Positions 56,435 to 64,000 of a stretch of DNA of 64,000 bases are shown piece after piece. Made by a program: the position numbers and the translations under genes. Origin of the DNA: Berkiella_A sp963976875 (GTDB lineage Bacteria; Pseudomonadota; Gammaproteobacteria; Berkiellales; Berkiellaceae). The notes below the pieces were generated by a model. It did not search any database, was not told the DNA's origin, and was given only the letters and a program-made list of their open reading frames with translations. Positions within the stretch are counted from its first letter, which is position 1, and each line of letters begins with the position of its first letter. The stretch covers positions 36,101 to 100,100 of the forward strand of contig CAXBML010000011.1 in NCBI GenBank assembly GCA_963976875.1. The letters are read 5' to 3'.

Positions 56435-57880
56435 ATGCCTTTCTCATTAAACGGAACGGAAATTTTGATTAAATTTCAACAGAAGCATAATGAACTAAAC
56501 GCTCTTCAGAATATTTTGAAAAGTGCATCTGCTCTTAGTCTTCTGAGTGAGCAACAAGCACCCAGTGCTCACCTGCAAAAGCAAAATGAAGTATATTTTG
56601 GTGACTTAATGGCTATTCTTGCTCAATGTCAATTGTTGTACCATGCTTTAGATGAAGTGCTTCAGCAGGCTAAATATAATAAAGAAATTAGTGAGAAAAT
56701 GTTAAAAGATATTATTAATTTATCAGGCGATCTAAAAGATGCCAAGCAATTTGCTTTGCAAAAAATAGTTGTGTTTGAAAATAGTGTGGTCTATCAGAAT
56801 CTGAGGGATTCAATAGGAGCTAATAATATGACTCAAATTTTAACTATTATGAATGGCGCAGATAACTTACTATCAGATTTATCTAAAGTTGATTTTGCAA
56901 AATACTATGTATCACTAAAACTCAATGAGATTGAGATGCAGCAACTGAAGAGAAAATATAAGCAGGCAAAAAATGAGCTTATAAATTTTGAAAGAAAGTT
57001 TCAAGTGAATATGGCAACTATAGTCAATTTGAATAAATCATTTAACCTATATCAAATTTTAATTAAACAACATTATCCAAATTTGGCTTTATTCATTGTT
57101 CTTTCAGATAAGCTGAGAGCCAATGCTGAAAAATTACACGCTATATTTGAGCTAGCAGAGCATGAGCCCAGCATATTAATAAACGAACAAACACAAAAAT
57201 TATATACTAGCTGCTATCAAACACTACAAGAAGCTAGTATCTTAAAAAGCAAAATAGATAAGTATGAGCAAGAGCGCTTTAACTCTGATTCTGAGCCAAG
57301 TATGGTTTTCTTAAAAAAAGGTTTTCAAGCGGTAGACGCGAGAGGGCTATACTCATATATTTGCATGCCTTTTCAAAGATTATGTCGATACCCATTATTA
57401 TTAAAAGAAGTTGTCTCCTGTCTTTCTAAGCAAGAAAAAATCGTGACCAGGACAGGGGGGGCTGATGATTCTTTAAGCCAAGATATACTTTCTTTTCAAT
57501 CCTTTCTAGAATTGAGCCTTACCCTGACCCAAGAAAGCAATGAATTACAAAGGCAATTAGAAGGTAGTTTAACTCATCGAAAGCCATGGGTATATTACTC
57601 AGTACCTTTAAATAGTCGGCTTGAACCTTTAATTTGTGGGCGCCGCTCTATGCCTGCCAAAGCTGACGACTCCACGCCATCGTTACCATCAAGGGGCATT
57701 TTCTCGAGTAAAAAGTCTTGGACGCCGGTTGAAAGTATGGACTCAGAAAGAAAAGTGGAAGAAGATAAGCCGGGATATTCAAAAAGGACTCATGCCAGTC
57801 GCCCATTACCTGTGCCACCTCATCGTATTCAAAGCGCTGAGATATTATCTGTACGAAGTAGACTAAAGAAACCAAAGTAA
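56435..57880 (+). CDS. RhoGEF (DH)-like protein with proline-rich SH3-ligand motif
   Basis: A 481-residue protein from the ATG at 56435 (GGAGA just upstream; a TTG 14 codons earlier is less likely). It is helical throughout residues 10-370. Residues about 303-326, G-L-Y-S-Y-I-C-M-P-F-Q-R-L-C-R-Y-P-L-L-L-K-E, match conserved region 3 of the Dbl-homology RhoGEF domain (P-x-Q-R-x-x-R/K-Y-x-L-L-L-K/E-E). The last 80 residues are disordered and contain R-P-L-P-V-P-P (about 456-462), a class I SH3-ligand pattern. Predicted activation of host Rho GTPases is inference. It is divergent from the RasGEF gene. Confidence 0.75.
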   Translation: MPFSLNGTEILIKFQQKHNELNALQNILKSASALSLLSEQQAPSAHLQKQNEVYFGDLMAILAQCQLLYHALDEVLQQAKYNKEISEKMLKDIINLSGDLKDAKQFALQKIVVFENSVVYQNLRDSIGANNMTQILTIMNGADNLLSDLSKVDFAKYYVSLKLNEIEMQQLKRKYKQAKNELINFERKFQVNMATIVNLNKSFNLYQILIKQHYPNLALFIVLSDKLRANAEKLHAIFELAEHEPSILINEQTQKLYTSCYQTLQEASILKSKIDKYEQERFNSDSEPSMVFLKKGFQAVDARGLYSYICMPFQRLCRYPLLLKEVVSCLSKQEKIVTRTGGADDSLSQDILSFQSFLELSLTLTQESNELQRQLEGSLTHRKPWVYYSVPLNSRLEPLICGRRSMPAKADDSTPSLPSRGIFSSKKSWTPVESMDSERKVEEDKPGYSKRTHASRPLPVPPHRIQSAEILSVRSRLKKPK

Positions 57881-58135
57881 TTATTATTACAGAGCGCACC
57901 AAAGCTTGACATGGATAACAAAAGTGTCAAAATCCTGTTTGCTAATAATATAATTAAATGCCTTAGTTGCGCCCAGGATACATGGTTTATTGGAAATAAA
58001 ATTTATAACTATTTGTGATAAACATTTGCCACAGTCATTATTTTTTTTGCATATAGCTTGGTAAATTAATTGTCGATAGTTAGCATAAAGTATGATATAA
58101 AAAGCATAAAGTCATATACAATTTCAGGGAAGAAA

Positions 58136-58759
58136 ATGGAATCTGGCCCATACCATCTGTATGATGATGAAAATTTCACTTATATTTTTCAGCATTGCGT
58201 ACACTTTATAGGGTGTGTAAACATCTATGAAGAAAATGATAGAGTAACTGGACAAAGTTTAACCTCTAAATCCCTCTTGGTATTGAAAGCAACTTGTCAT
58301 GATTGTCTACAGACTTTCAATGATTTAATTAATGAATGGGATACAGTCAATGACGCAATACTAAATAAAGCAACAATACAAATAGCTCAATCAATTGAAG
58401 CTTTTCAAGAAATAATCAAACAGGATCCAAAGAGGCTAGATGTTGCAGCTAAGGAAGAAAGCTTGCCTGACATTATTAGACGTTTAGGGTTAATAATCGA
58501 AACGTTCATTTTGCACAGGGAAAACCTAGCCAATAAAAAAGAATTGAATATGACAGATAAAAATAATATATTCCCTCTTATCAATGACTCATCCGGTCAA
58601 AGTATAAGCCCACAATATTTAAGTATGAAAGGGCAAGATTTTCTTTTAGTCCAATTTAACTCTTTATGTAGTAAGTTTCAACAATATGCTCAGCCGTCTA
58701 AAGAGGGAGCATTAAAAGAGGAAAGTTATGAGCTAAAAGAAATAATAAAAAAACGATAG
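58136..58759 (+). CDS. Helical hypothetical protein, candidate effector
   Basis: A 207-residue protein from the ATG at 58136, which follows AGGGAAGAAA; a TTG at 58070 starts a longer frame without a ribosome binding site. No domain recognised. It is helical with a charged, glutamate-rich C terminus (E-G-A-L-K-E-E-S-Y-E-L-K-E-I) similar to E-block signals of Dot/Icm substrates. It lies just downstream of the RhoGEF-like gene on the same strand. Confidence 0.55.
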   Translation: MESGPYHLYDDENFTYIFQHCVHFIGCVNIYEENDRVTGQSLTSKSLLVLKATCHDCLQTFNDLINEWDTVNDAILNKATIQIAQSIEAFQEIIKQDPKRLDVAAKEESLPDIIRRLGLIIETFILHRENLANKKELNMTDKNNIFPLINDSSGQSISPQYLSMKGQDFLLVQFNSLCSKFQQYAQPSKEGALKEESYELKEIIKKR

Positions 58760-59362
58760 CTATTTTCACAGTTTTTATTTTATGCGGGAAGTATTAATAT
58801 GAAATTTCTGAATAAATAATCATATGATACTGAAAGCCTACAACCACAATAAACTACATCAGCATATATATTAGCAGCACTTACGCACGCCACCCCTTCT
58901 TTTCATTTAAAGATATTTTTTGAAAGACTTTGTCTCTGCGATTGTTTTCACCGTCGCAGAACCAACATTTTTAGAAATACATCCAGAATATGGTGTATTG
59001 GCGGAATTCATTGCCATAGTGCGGTTTAGTGGCTTCTTGTTGTATGCATTATAAAGCTAAGCGCGAACATTTACATTTTATTATTAAACTGTCCAAGGAC
59101 AGCGCGCTAAATGATTATCGGGTATTAGTTAAAGCCATTTAGTCCAGATTCGATCAGCTTGATATCGTAACTTCACTAGAGTACTACACAGGTTAAGAAA
59201 TACCGAGTTTTGTATTTCGAGAAGGCTTAAGACTCATGATAAAAGACGAGGTTTCGGGTTAACAAAATAAATACAAATAATCTGCTTACAGGGCATCCAT
59301 GATAGCAAGATTCCAGTAAAATATCATTTACCGGAACCTCACTATAATTTACCTATAATTTA
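58760..59362. other. Decayed non-coding region
   Basis: About 600 bases with only short, stop-interrupted frames (for example 59044-59190 reads as protein-like but is broken). A small perfect palindrome CTGTCCAAGGACAG lies at 59089-59102. It looks like remnants of a lost gene; I cannot identify it. Confidence 0.5.
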
Positions 59363-59710
59363 CTATGGCGTGTTTTCGTGAATATAAGTCCAATGATAGA
59401 CTTCATTATTTCCGTCTACATATTGAGTGTAATAAGGCGCATTTTGATGGTTTGTACAACCATATGCTCCATTATTTTTATCTCTATAGTATTGGTTGCA
59501 ATCACCTTGATTTATGTGCCCAGGATAAAGATTCTCTGGAGAAGAACGATAGTACATAACATTGTTTATTTCCTTGGCGTAAACTCGGTCGTTAGCCGAA
59601 TAATAATAAGTAACGTCACCGTGTTGAACCACGCCTGGTACAGCGAGCGCAAGATGAGGGATACACAAGCCTAATGCGATAACTGAGGATGTCATTATAC
59701 GTAAAAACAT
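59363..59710 (-). CDS. Small secreted protein, Tyr/Asn-rich
   Basis: A 115-residue protein from the ATG at 59710 (AAGGTGG five bases upstream; the GTG three codons earlier is inside the ribosome binding site region). Residues 1-23 are a signal peptide ending A-L-A-V. The mature part is Tyr- and Asn-rich with two cysteines (D-C-N-Q-Y-Y and Y-G-C-T) that may form a disulfide. Family unknown. It sits alone beside decayed DNA. Confidence 0.65.
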   Translation of the reverse strand: MFLRIMTSSVIALGLCIPHLALAVPGVVQHGDVTYYYSANDRVYAKEINNVMYYRSSPENLYPGHINQGDCNQYYRDKNNGAYGCTNHQNAPYYTQYVDGNNEVYHWTYIHENTP

Positions 59711-60154
59711 TTTAACCACCTTTTCAATTGATATTTAAGTTCCAAATATTCAACATACACATCCTGTAGTAATGTCATAATTATTTAGTATACCCCTAGA
59801 GATAGTTAGCGCAATACCCAATTTAAAACTAAATACAAATATTTTTGTATTGTATGGTGCATGGTCAAAACATTAAGGTATATGGTCAAAGTATCTACGC
59901 CTTATGTTGGATAAAAACAAGAGTTTGGTAATAGAACAGCATAATCAAATTTGATGGCGTGTATCGAAACTAAAAAAGAAGATAATTATCACAAGCAATG
60001 GAGTTATTTTTGCATTAATTTGAGGTTTAAAAGTAAGTTCTGTCTTGGCTAGCAATACAGTTGTTTGCCGTGGTTAGTAGAACAGCATTATCATAGAAGC
60101 CAATTTGTAGTTTTTACACATCTATACTTCATTATTACATTCATTCATAAACTC
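59711..60154. other. Non-coding region upstream of an IS6 remnant
   Basis: About 440 AT-rich bases with no clear gene; probably includes the promoter of the small secreted protein gene and degraded mobile DNA. Confidence 0.45.
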
Positions 60155-60655
60155 AAAATAAACTTATGTTTACGTATGACTAGTGTTTTACCATATTGCA
60201 CTGTTGACAGAAAAGGTAACGTTATTGATTTTCTGTTTACAATTTATCGTAAAAATAATACTCTCTAAATACTATTGCCAAAGCTATCGGCAGAAATGTA
60301 AAGCCTAGCTTGATTAGCATTGATAAAAGTAGCTCAAATCAATCCAACATCAAACAATTCAGTCTGGAAAAAGTTGCTGAATCATAATTATTCAATGTAA
60401 ATAATAGAATAATATAGTCGAACACGACCACTTTACTATAAAGGGTATCACTGGTCAGATACTGAGTTTTAAAAACTTTGATTCTTCTTACACACGTTAG
60501 TTGGAATTGATTTGATGGCGATGTGGAATAAAGGACAGATGAAGAAATATATTTCTAGTGCCTTGACGCATGCAAATCAATTCTATGCCCTAGCTGCCTA
60601 AACTGGAGGTGGATTTTAATTTTGCATTATTAATTTGGAATCTTGCGACACAACC
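60155..60655 (+). mobile_element. IS6-family transposase remnant
   Basis: Three frames in order carry IS6 (IS26-like) transposase pieces: T-V-D-R-K-G-N-V-I-D-F-L (about 60188-60230), A-I-G-R-N-V-K-P-S-L-I-S-I-D-K-S-S-S-N (about 60290-60346, including the second catalytic Asp) and L-V-G-I-D-L-M-A-M-W-N-K-G-Q then A-N-Q-F-Y-A-L-A-A (about 60498-60600). Stops and frameshifts interrupt it. CTTGCGACACAACC (60642-60655) resembles the right terminal inverted repeat. The N terminus is missing or unrecognisable. Confidence 0.75.
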
Positions 60656-61184
60656 CATTTTAGAAACGTTTATGGCGCTGGGGGCAGCTTTATTTAATTT
60701 ACTGTTTTTGATGTGAATTATATAAATATTTAACAATTTAGACTCGTTTATGTGGTTCGCAATAATATTGCCTTGTTTCTACTTAGTGGAGGGAGTAAGA
60801 TAAACAGGTGGTCTGCTGACTATTAGCGCTTCTCAAGCGACAAGGTGAACGAACTGCTAAGAAGCACATACACTATAAAGTTCGCATCAAGAGTTGGCAT
60901 ACAACGATGAGGTAAATATGAAAAATTTAGTTTTAAATACACTATAAGTGACATTCAGTATGAGTAGATCGGCAGAAATTATAGGCTTGCTAAATAGCGT
61001 AGGCGCAGCTAAGCCGACAGTGCGAGGAGGACCTATCGAATGGTATTTGTGGGGCATACAATGTTAATCAGTATTGTGAAGCGCACCCCTGAAAACCGAA
61101 TTAACTTAGTGTATGACCATTTAAATAGGCTTGTGGAGAAAAATATAGGGTGTTCTGTAAGGACTGTCATTTTAGGAAGTTGCC
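60656..61184. other. Degraded region before the F-box gene
   Basis: About 530 bases with only broken, protein-like fragments, for example R-Q-G-E-R-T-A-K-K-H-I-H-Y-K-V near 60835-60880 and P-E-N-R-I-N-L-V-Y-D-H-L near 61090-61125. They may be relics of another mobile or effector gene. I cannot name them. Confidence 0.45.
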
Positions 61185-61922
61185 ATGCGTGATGATGATG
61201 TTTTTAAATCTTTACCGAAAGATGTCCTTGCACTGATTTTAGAAAAGACCGACAACCCAACTAAAACAGCTAGGGTTAATAAAAGATTTAACAGTGTCGT
61301 TTACTCTAGAGACTATAAGAGTAAATTTCTCGCGATTAGTTCTGGTAAAATAAAGATTGAGGCACTTATCAATGCAGCAAAAGACTCTGAAGATTTGTCT
61401 AGAGTATTAGTTGAGCGCTTAACGCATCGATTTTCTTTAAATCAGTTGCTAGATATCGCTACTCAGCATGATAAATTAAGAACAGAGCTACTTAGCAATA
61501 AAGACTTAACTTCAGTTTTAGATGGACGGGAGCTTGGGCTGTTAGCTTCTGGTTGCGATTTGCTAAGGGATCCTATTTTTGACGATGACGATATTTGGGG
61601 TGAACTCGAGGATAAAATTGAATGGAATATCGAATCAATGCCAAAAATGGATTGTCCAGTGACACTCAAGAGAGCATTAGGTAACGATGAATTTTTACAT
61701 GGTTTATCGAGCGAGGAATTACTATCTTTAGGTACAACCAATCTATTAATGGCAGACAAAATTGTTCTCGATTCTAGTCTCATAGATAAAATTGATAACA
61801 AAGATAGGGCTAAAGTAGAAAGGCTTTCAAAGATATATAACGCCTTGCCTGTTCAACAGTTTAAAAAAGAAAATATACAAGAAACAGATGTTGAGCAAAA
61901 TAGGAAAAACAAACTTAAATGA
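61185..61922 (+). CDS. F-box protein with effector-type repeats
   Basis: A 245-residue protein. Residues 9-45 form an F-box (L-P-K-D-V-L-A-L-I-L-E-K-x-x-x-x-x-x-x-A-R-V-N-K-R-F-N-S-V-V). The F-box is a eukaryotic domain that recruits Skp1-Cullin ubiquitin ligases and occurs in Legionella effectors such as AnkB. The rest carries units like L-S-N-K-D-L-T-S-V-L-D-G-R-E-L-G-L-L-A, similar to those in the 115-1923 protein, perhaps a substrate-binding scaffold. AGGAAG precedes the ATG. It is flanked by IS6 relics. Redirecting host ubiquitin is inference from the domain. Confidence 0.85.
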   Translation: MRDDDVFKSLPKDVLALILEKTDNPTKTARVNKRFNSVVYSRDYKSKFLAISSGKIKIEALINAAKDSEDLSRVLVERLTHRFSLNQLLDIATQHDKLRTELLSNKDLTSVLDGRELGLLASGCDLLRDPIFDDDDIWGELEDKIEWNIESMPKMDCPVTLKRALGNDEFLHGLSSEELLSLGTTNLLMADKIVLDSSLIDKIDNKDRAKVERLSKIYNALPVQQFKKENIQETDVEQNRKNKLK

Positions 61923-62504
61923 ATTTCTTTGCTGCCTTACCATAATTTTAAGACCTAACGCTTAGGAGATGATTATAGTATCAACGTCTACAAATGAGCA
62001 TTAATTAATTTCTAATTCCTCGATATAACCTATTAGATATTAGCAATTATTGTACTTAAACAACTTGCCCTGCCTAATCTCTAGCCAACAAGGGGTGCCC
62101 CTAAATCAGTATGGATATAGTTCGGTTAAAAGCTTATTCCAGCCAGATGCCAAATGCAAAGCCTCACCCCATAATGTATCATATTCCTGGCAAACTCAGT
62201 TAATTATTGGGATCTTATCCTTACATTGCATATATGCAATTGGTCGACAAATTTACGTAATTGTTCGCACTCAGTGAATAACTCTATAACGCTATTAATC
62301 AAATGCGGGAATATAGTTACTTTGCTTAGCATGAACAATGTACCTTGAAAAAATATCGTCATGGCTTGTTTCAGCTACCAAAAGCTGCTTTATAAACAAA
62401 ACACCTATTGTGCATATCACACCCATATAATTTCAAATACGATTAGGTGATTCTCACAAAGCAAAAGTGTTCCGAATTCTAGCCAAGGATCAGTTTTATA
62501 AATG
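61923..62504. other. Intergenic region
   Basis: About 580 bases without a convincing gene. The short open frame near 62050-62277 has no ribosome binding site and unlikely composition. Probably degraded DNA. Confidence 0.5.
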
Positions 62505-63359
62505 TTATATAGAAATTTCTAATAGCTCTAAGTAATTCTCATTCACGAAAAGGTTAATAATATCTTTCTTATGTTGTAACTTTAGTTTAGATTTTATTTT
62601 TTCCATTCTGTAGTCAATGGTTTTTGAAGAAACGTTTAATTTCCATGCTATTTCCGCATAGGTAAGACCGCGTGCTGCTAATAGGGCTGCCTTGGCTTCG
62701 GGGTTTGTTAAGAAAACATGAGCATGCTCATTTTTCAAATATATTTTTTCTACTTCAAAGTTATCAAATAGTTCCTTCTTTTGTTGCGGATCCATGCCCC
62801 AACAAAACGGGTTAGTGTAATTCTCATGAGAATCAAGAATAACTTGAAAGGCTTCTTGTTTAGCAATATGGATCTGTTTTTCAGCGGCATTTTTAAAATA
62901 CTGAGCAAATCTTTTAAAAACCTCAATGTTATTCAATATAATTTGTGGAGCATGAGAGACAGACCTATCAATACCAAAACCATATGATTCGGCGTGTGTT
63001 TCGTAGAACGCGAATAAGAACACTATAAATCCAACATCAAGCGAATGTTGGATTGAAGTAAATATTTTGCACGAATCATGTTGATGATTACAACTATCCC
63101 ATAAACTAACCCCGTTATAGTTTTTTCCCATTATGTTGAAATAATTCATAATTTCAAAATCATAATGCTTTAGTTCAAAATATTTTTCAAACCATATCTT
63201 TTGATTGCTTAAGCAAAATCTTTCCCCTTCTTTTGTCGTATGAACGTAATTGAAAAAATTTACATTTAGATGTGCATTAAGAGGTTGGCATAAAGCGTTT
63301 ATCTCCGACGTCAAGCCCATCGCTTTTAAATTTTTGAAATCAATATTTTTTTTCAACAT
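62505..63359 (-). CDS. LuxR-family transcriptional regulator
   Basis: A 284-residue protein (ATG at 63359, GAGG upstream; a GTG one codon earlier is possible). The N-terminal 200 residues are an unknown sensory region. The C terminus (about 220-275) is a LuxR/GerE helix-turn-helix with A-A-R-G-L-T-Y-A-E-I-A-W-K-L-N-V-S-S-K-T-I-D-Y-R. No membrane segment or homoserine-lactone signature is visible. Intracellular Legionellales encode many such regulators. Target genes unknown. Confidence 0.85.
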   Translation of the reverse strand: MLKKNIDFKNLKAMGLTSEINALCQPLNAHLNVNFFNYVHTTKEGERFCLSNQKIWFEKYFELKHYDFEIMNYFNIMGKNYNGVSLWDSCNHQHDSCKIFTSIQHSLDVGFIVFLFAFYETHAESYGFGIDRSVSHAPQIILNNIEVFKRFAQYFKNAAEKQIHIAKQEAFQVILDSHENYTNPFCWGMDPQQKKELFDNFEVEKIYLKNEHAHVFLTNPEAKAALLAARGLTYAEIAWKLNVSSKTIDYRMEKIKSKLKLQHKKDIINLFVNENYLELLEISI

Positions 63360-63362
63360 CAC

Positions 63363-63734
63363 TCATGCCTCAACGGAAAAAAAGCCTGTAATGAATTTAG
63401 GGACATTAAATTTATTTAACCAAAGTAAATATGCTTGTTTTTGACCTAATAATTGTTAATTATATTCAAGAATTGATCAGATAGCTAATAGCAAAATTAA
63501 AGATTACCCCTTAAGGTGCTTGATGCCCAGTTGATCAAAAACATATGCTAAATTAGGTTAGTAAATTGATTCGGAGGCTTAAGCTGGACTATCAGTACTG
63601 TTAGTGGAATCGAGGACTGTGTTGCGAGAACTCAAGACCATGTTATCTTACTAAGCCAAACATAAACAGGCTTATGCACAGTCTAATCAAAAATGTAAGG
63701 ATCCAAATAAACTGCTTCAGTAGGAGCAGTCTTC
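63363..63734. other. Intergenic region
   Basis: About 370 bases between the LuxR-type gene and the IS6 end. No gene is visible; it contains the promoter of the LuxR-type gene. Confidence 0.5.
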
Positions 63735-63915
63735 GGCGCTGTCGCAAACTCGGGAGATGTCCTTGCCATGGTATAATGATGAATTAAAATCTACTAATTC
63801 TGAATTGCAAATGATTTCATTCAAAGGCCGAAATACTCCTAAAATCATTATCTTACAATGTGTTCAATGGTATTGTGCTTATGCTCTCAGTTATCGAAAA
63901 ATTGAAGGGATGTAG
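63735..63915 (+). mobile_element. IS6-family element, left end with truncated transposase
   Basis: GGCGCTGTCGCAAA (63735-63748) matches the IS26-type terminal inverted repeat GGCACTGTTGCAAA with two differences. From ATG 63811 the frame reads M-I-S-F-K-G-R-N-T-P-K-I-I-I-L-Q-C-V-Q-W-Y, the typical IS6 transposase N terminus (F-K-G-R-H-F-P-K-x-I-I-L-Q-C-V-R-W-Y). It continues to Y-A-L-S-Y-R-K-I-E-G and then stops at 63913-63915, where it enters the octamer tandem repeat. The rest of the transposase is missing. Confidence 0.85.
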
Positions 63916-64000
63916 GGATGTAGGGATGTAGGGATGTAGGGATGTAGGGATGAAGGGATGAAGGGATGAAGGGATGAAGGGATGAAGGGATGAAGGGATG
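63907..64000. repeat. Octamer tandem repeat at window end
   Basis: GGGATGTA is repeated five times (63907-63946) and then GGGATGAA at least six times to the window end. The array begins inside the truncated IS6 transposase. It continues to the edge, so its full length is unknown. It may be a recent slippage expansion. Confidence 0.95.

Noticed and set aside
59089..59102. CTGTCCAAGGACAG palindrome resembling the partition repeats
   Set aside because: The arms are shorter, with a two-base centre and no G/C arm end as in the array; it occurs once in decayed DNA far from parAB.
62050..62277. 75-residue forward frame between F-box and LuxR-type genes
   Set aside because: No ribosome binding site, odd composition, and no similarity to a known family.
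1..64000. tRNA or rRNA genes
   Set aside because: No cloverleaf-like segments or rRNA blocks could be recognised by eye, though a tRNA search program was not available.

Overview
The window looks like DNA from a low-GC gammaproteobacterium of the Legionellales (relatives of Legionella, Coxiella, Rickettsiella or Berkiella). The evidence is ordinary proteobacterial housekeeping genes (hemB, truD, arfB, pncC, katG, selO, yegD) mixed with an IcmL/DotI-like protein and several proteins carrying eukaryote-type or host-directed domains: ankyrin repeats with RasGEF, a RhoGEF (DH) motif, an F-box, a eukaryotic-like kinase, an ExoY/CyaA-type nucleotidyl cyclase and DOT1-like methyltransferases. No rRNA, tRNA or CRISPR array was recognised.

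Region 1 (1-11.4 kb) is a plasmid-type replication and partition module. A leftward run parA-parB-ribbon-helix-helix gene-zapE is tightly spaced or overlapping. Upstream lies a 2.5-kb non-coding stretch with ten copies of a palindrome, TGTCCAG-N3-CTGGACA, five of them at a regular 55-56 bp pitch. Next come an IncFII-type RepA gene and, just downstream of it, an AT-rich segment with a perfect DnaA box. About 1 kb further is a near-perfect chromosomal-type parS (one mismatch). This could be an integrated plasmid, a chromid, or a megaplasmid carrying housekeeping genes. The left flank holds a repeat-built candidate effector and an IcmL-like periplasmic protein.

Region 2 (11.4-30.2 kb) is mostly metabolic and stress genes: MFS exporter, S9 peptidase, peroxiredoxin, acetyltransferases, hemB, pncC, truD, RRM protein, universal stress proteins, NYN-domain protein, arfB and a patatin/Omp85 autotransporter. 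Small surprises are a double-glycine-leader peptide, a PEP-CTERM protein and two DOT1-like methyltransferase paralogues.

Region 3 (30.6-36.0 kb) is a compact four-gene operon: GNAT acetyltransferase, ATP-grasp ligase, a large protein with a papain-like Cys/His/Asn signature, and an AGCS amino-acid symporter. It looks like an undescribed amino-acid or peptide conjugation and transport system.

Region 4 (36.0-64.0 kb) is accessory and effector-rich. It has a broken ExoY/CyaA-like cyclase gene, a MerR/TipA-type regulator, a degenerate Nudix-like protein, MscS, two proteins sharing a coiled-coil motif, periplasmic KatG, SelO, an SDR protein, YegD, and a divergent pair of GEF-like genes (ankyrin-RasGEF and RhoGEF with a proline-rich SH3-ligand motif). 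It ends with decayed DNA in which IS6-family remnants flank an F-box gene and a LuxR-type regulator. The window ends inside an octamer tandem repeat that begins within a truncated IS6 transposase.
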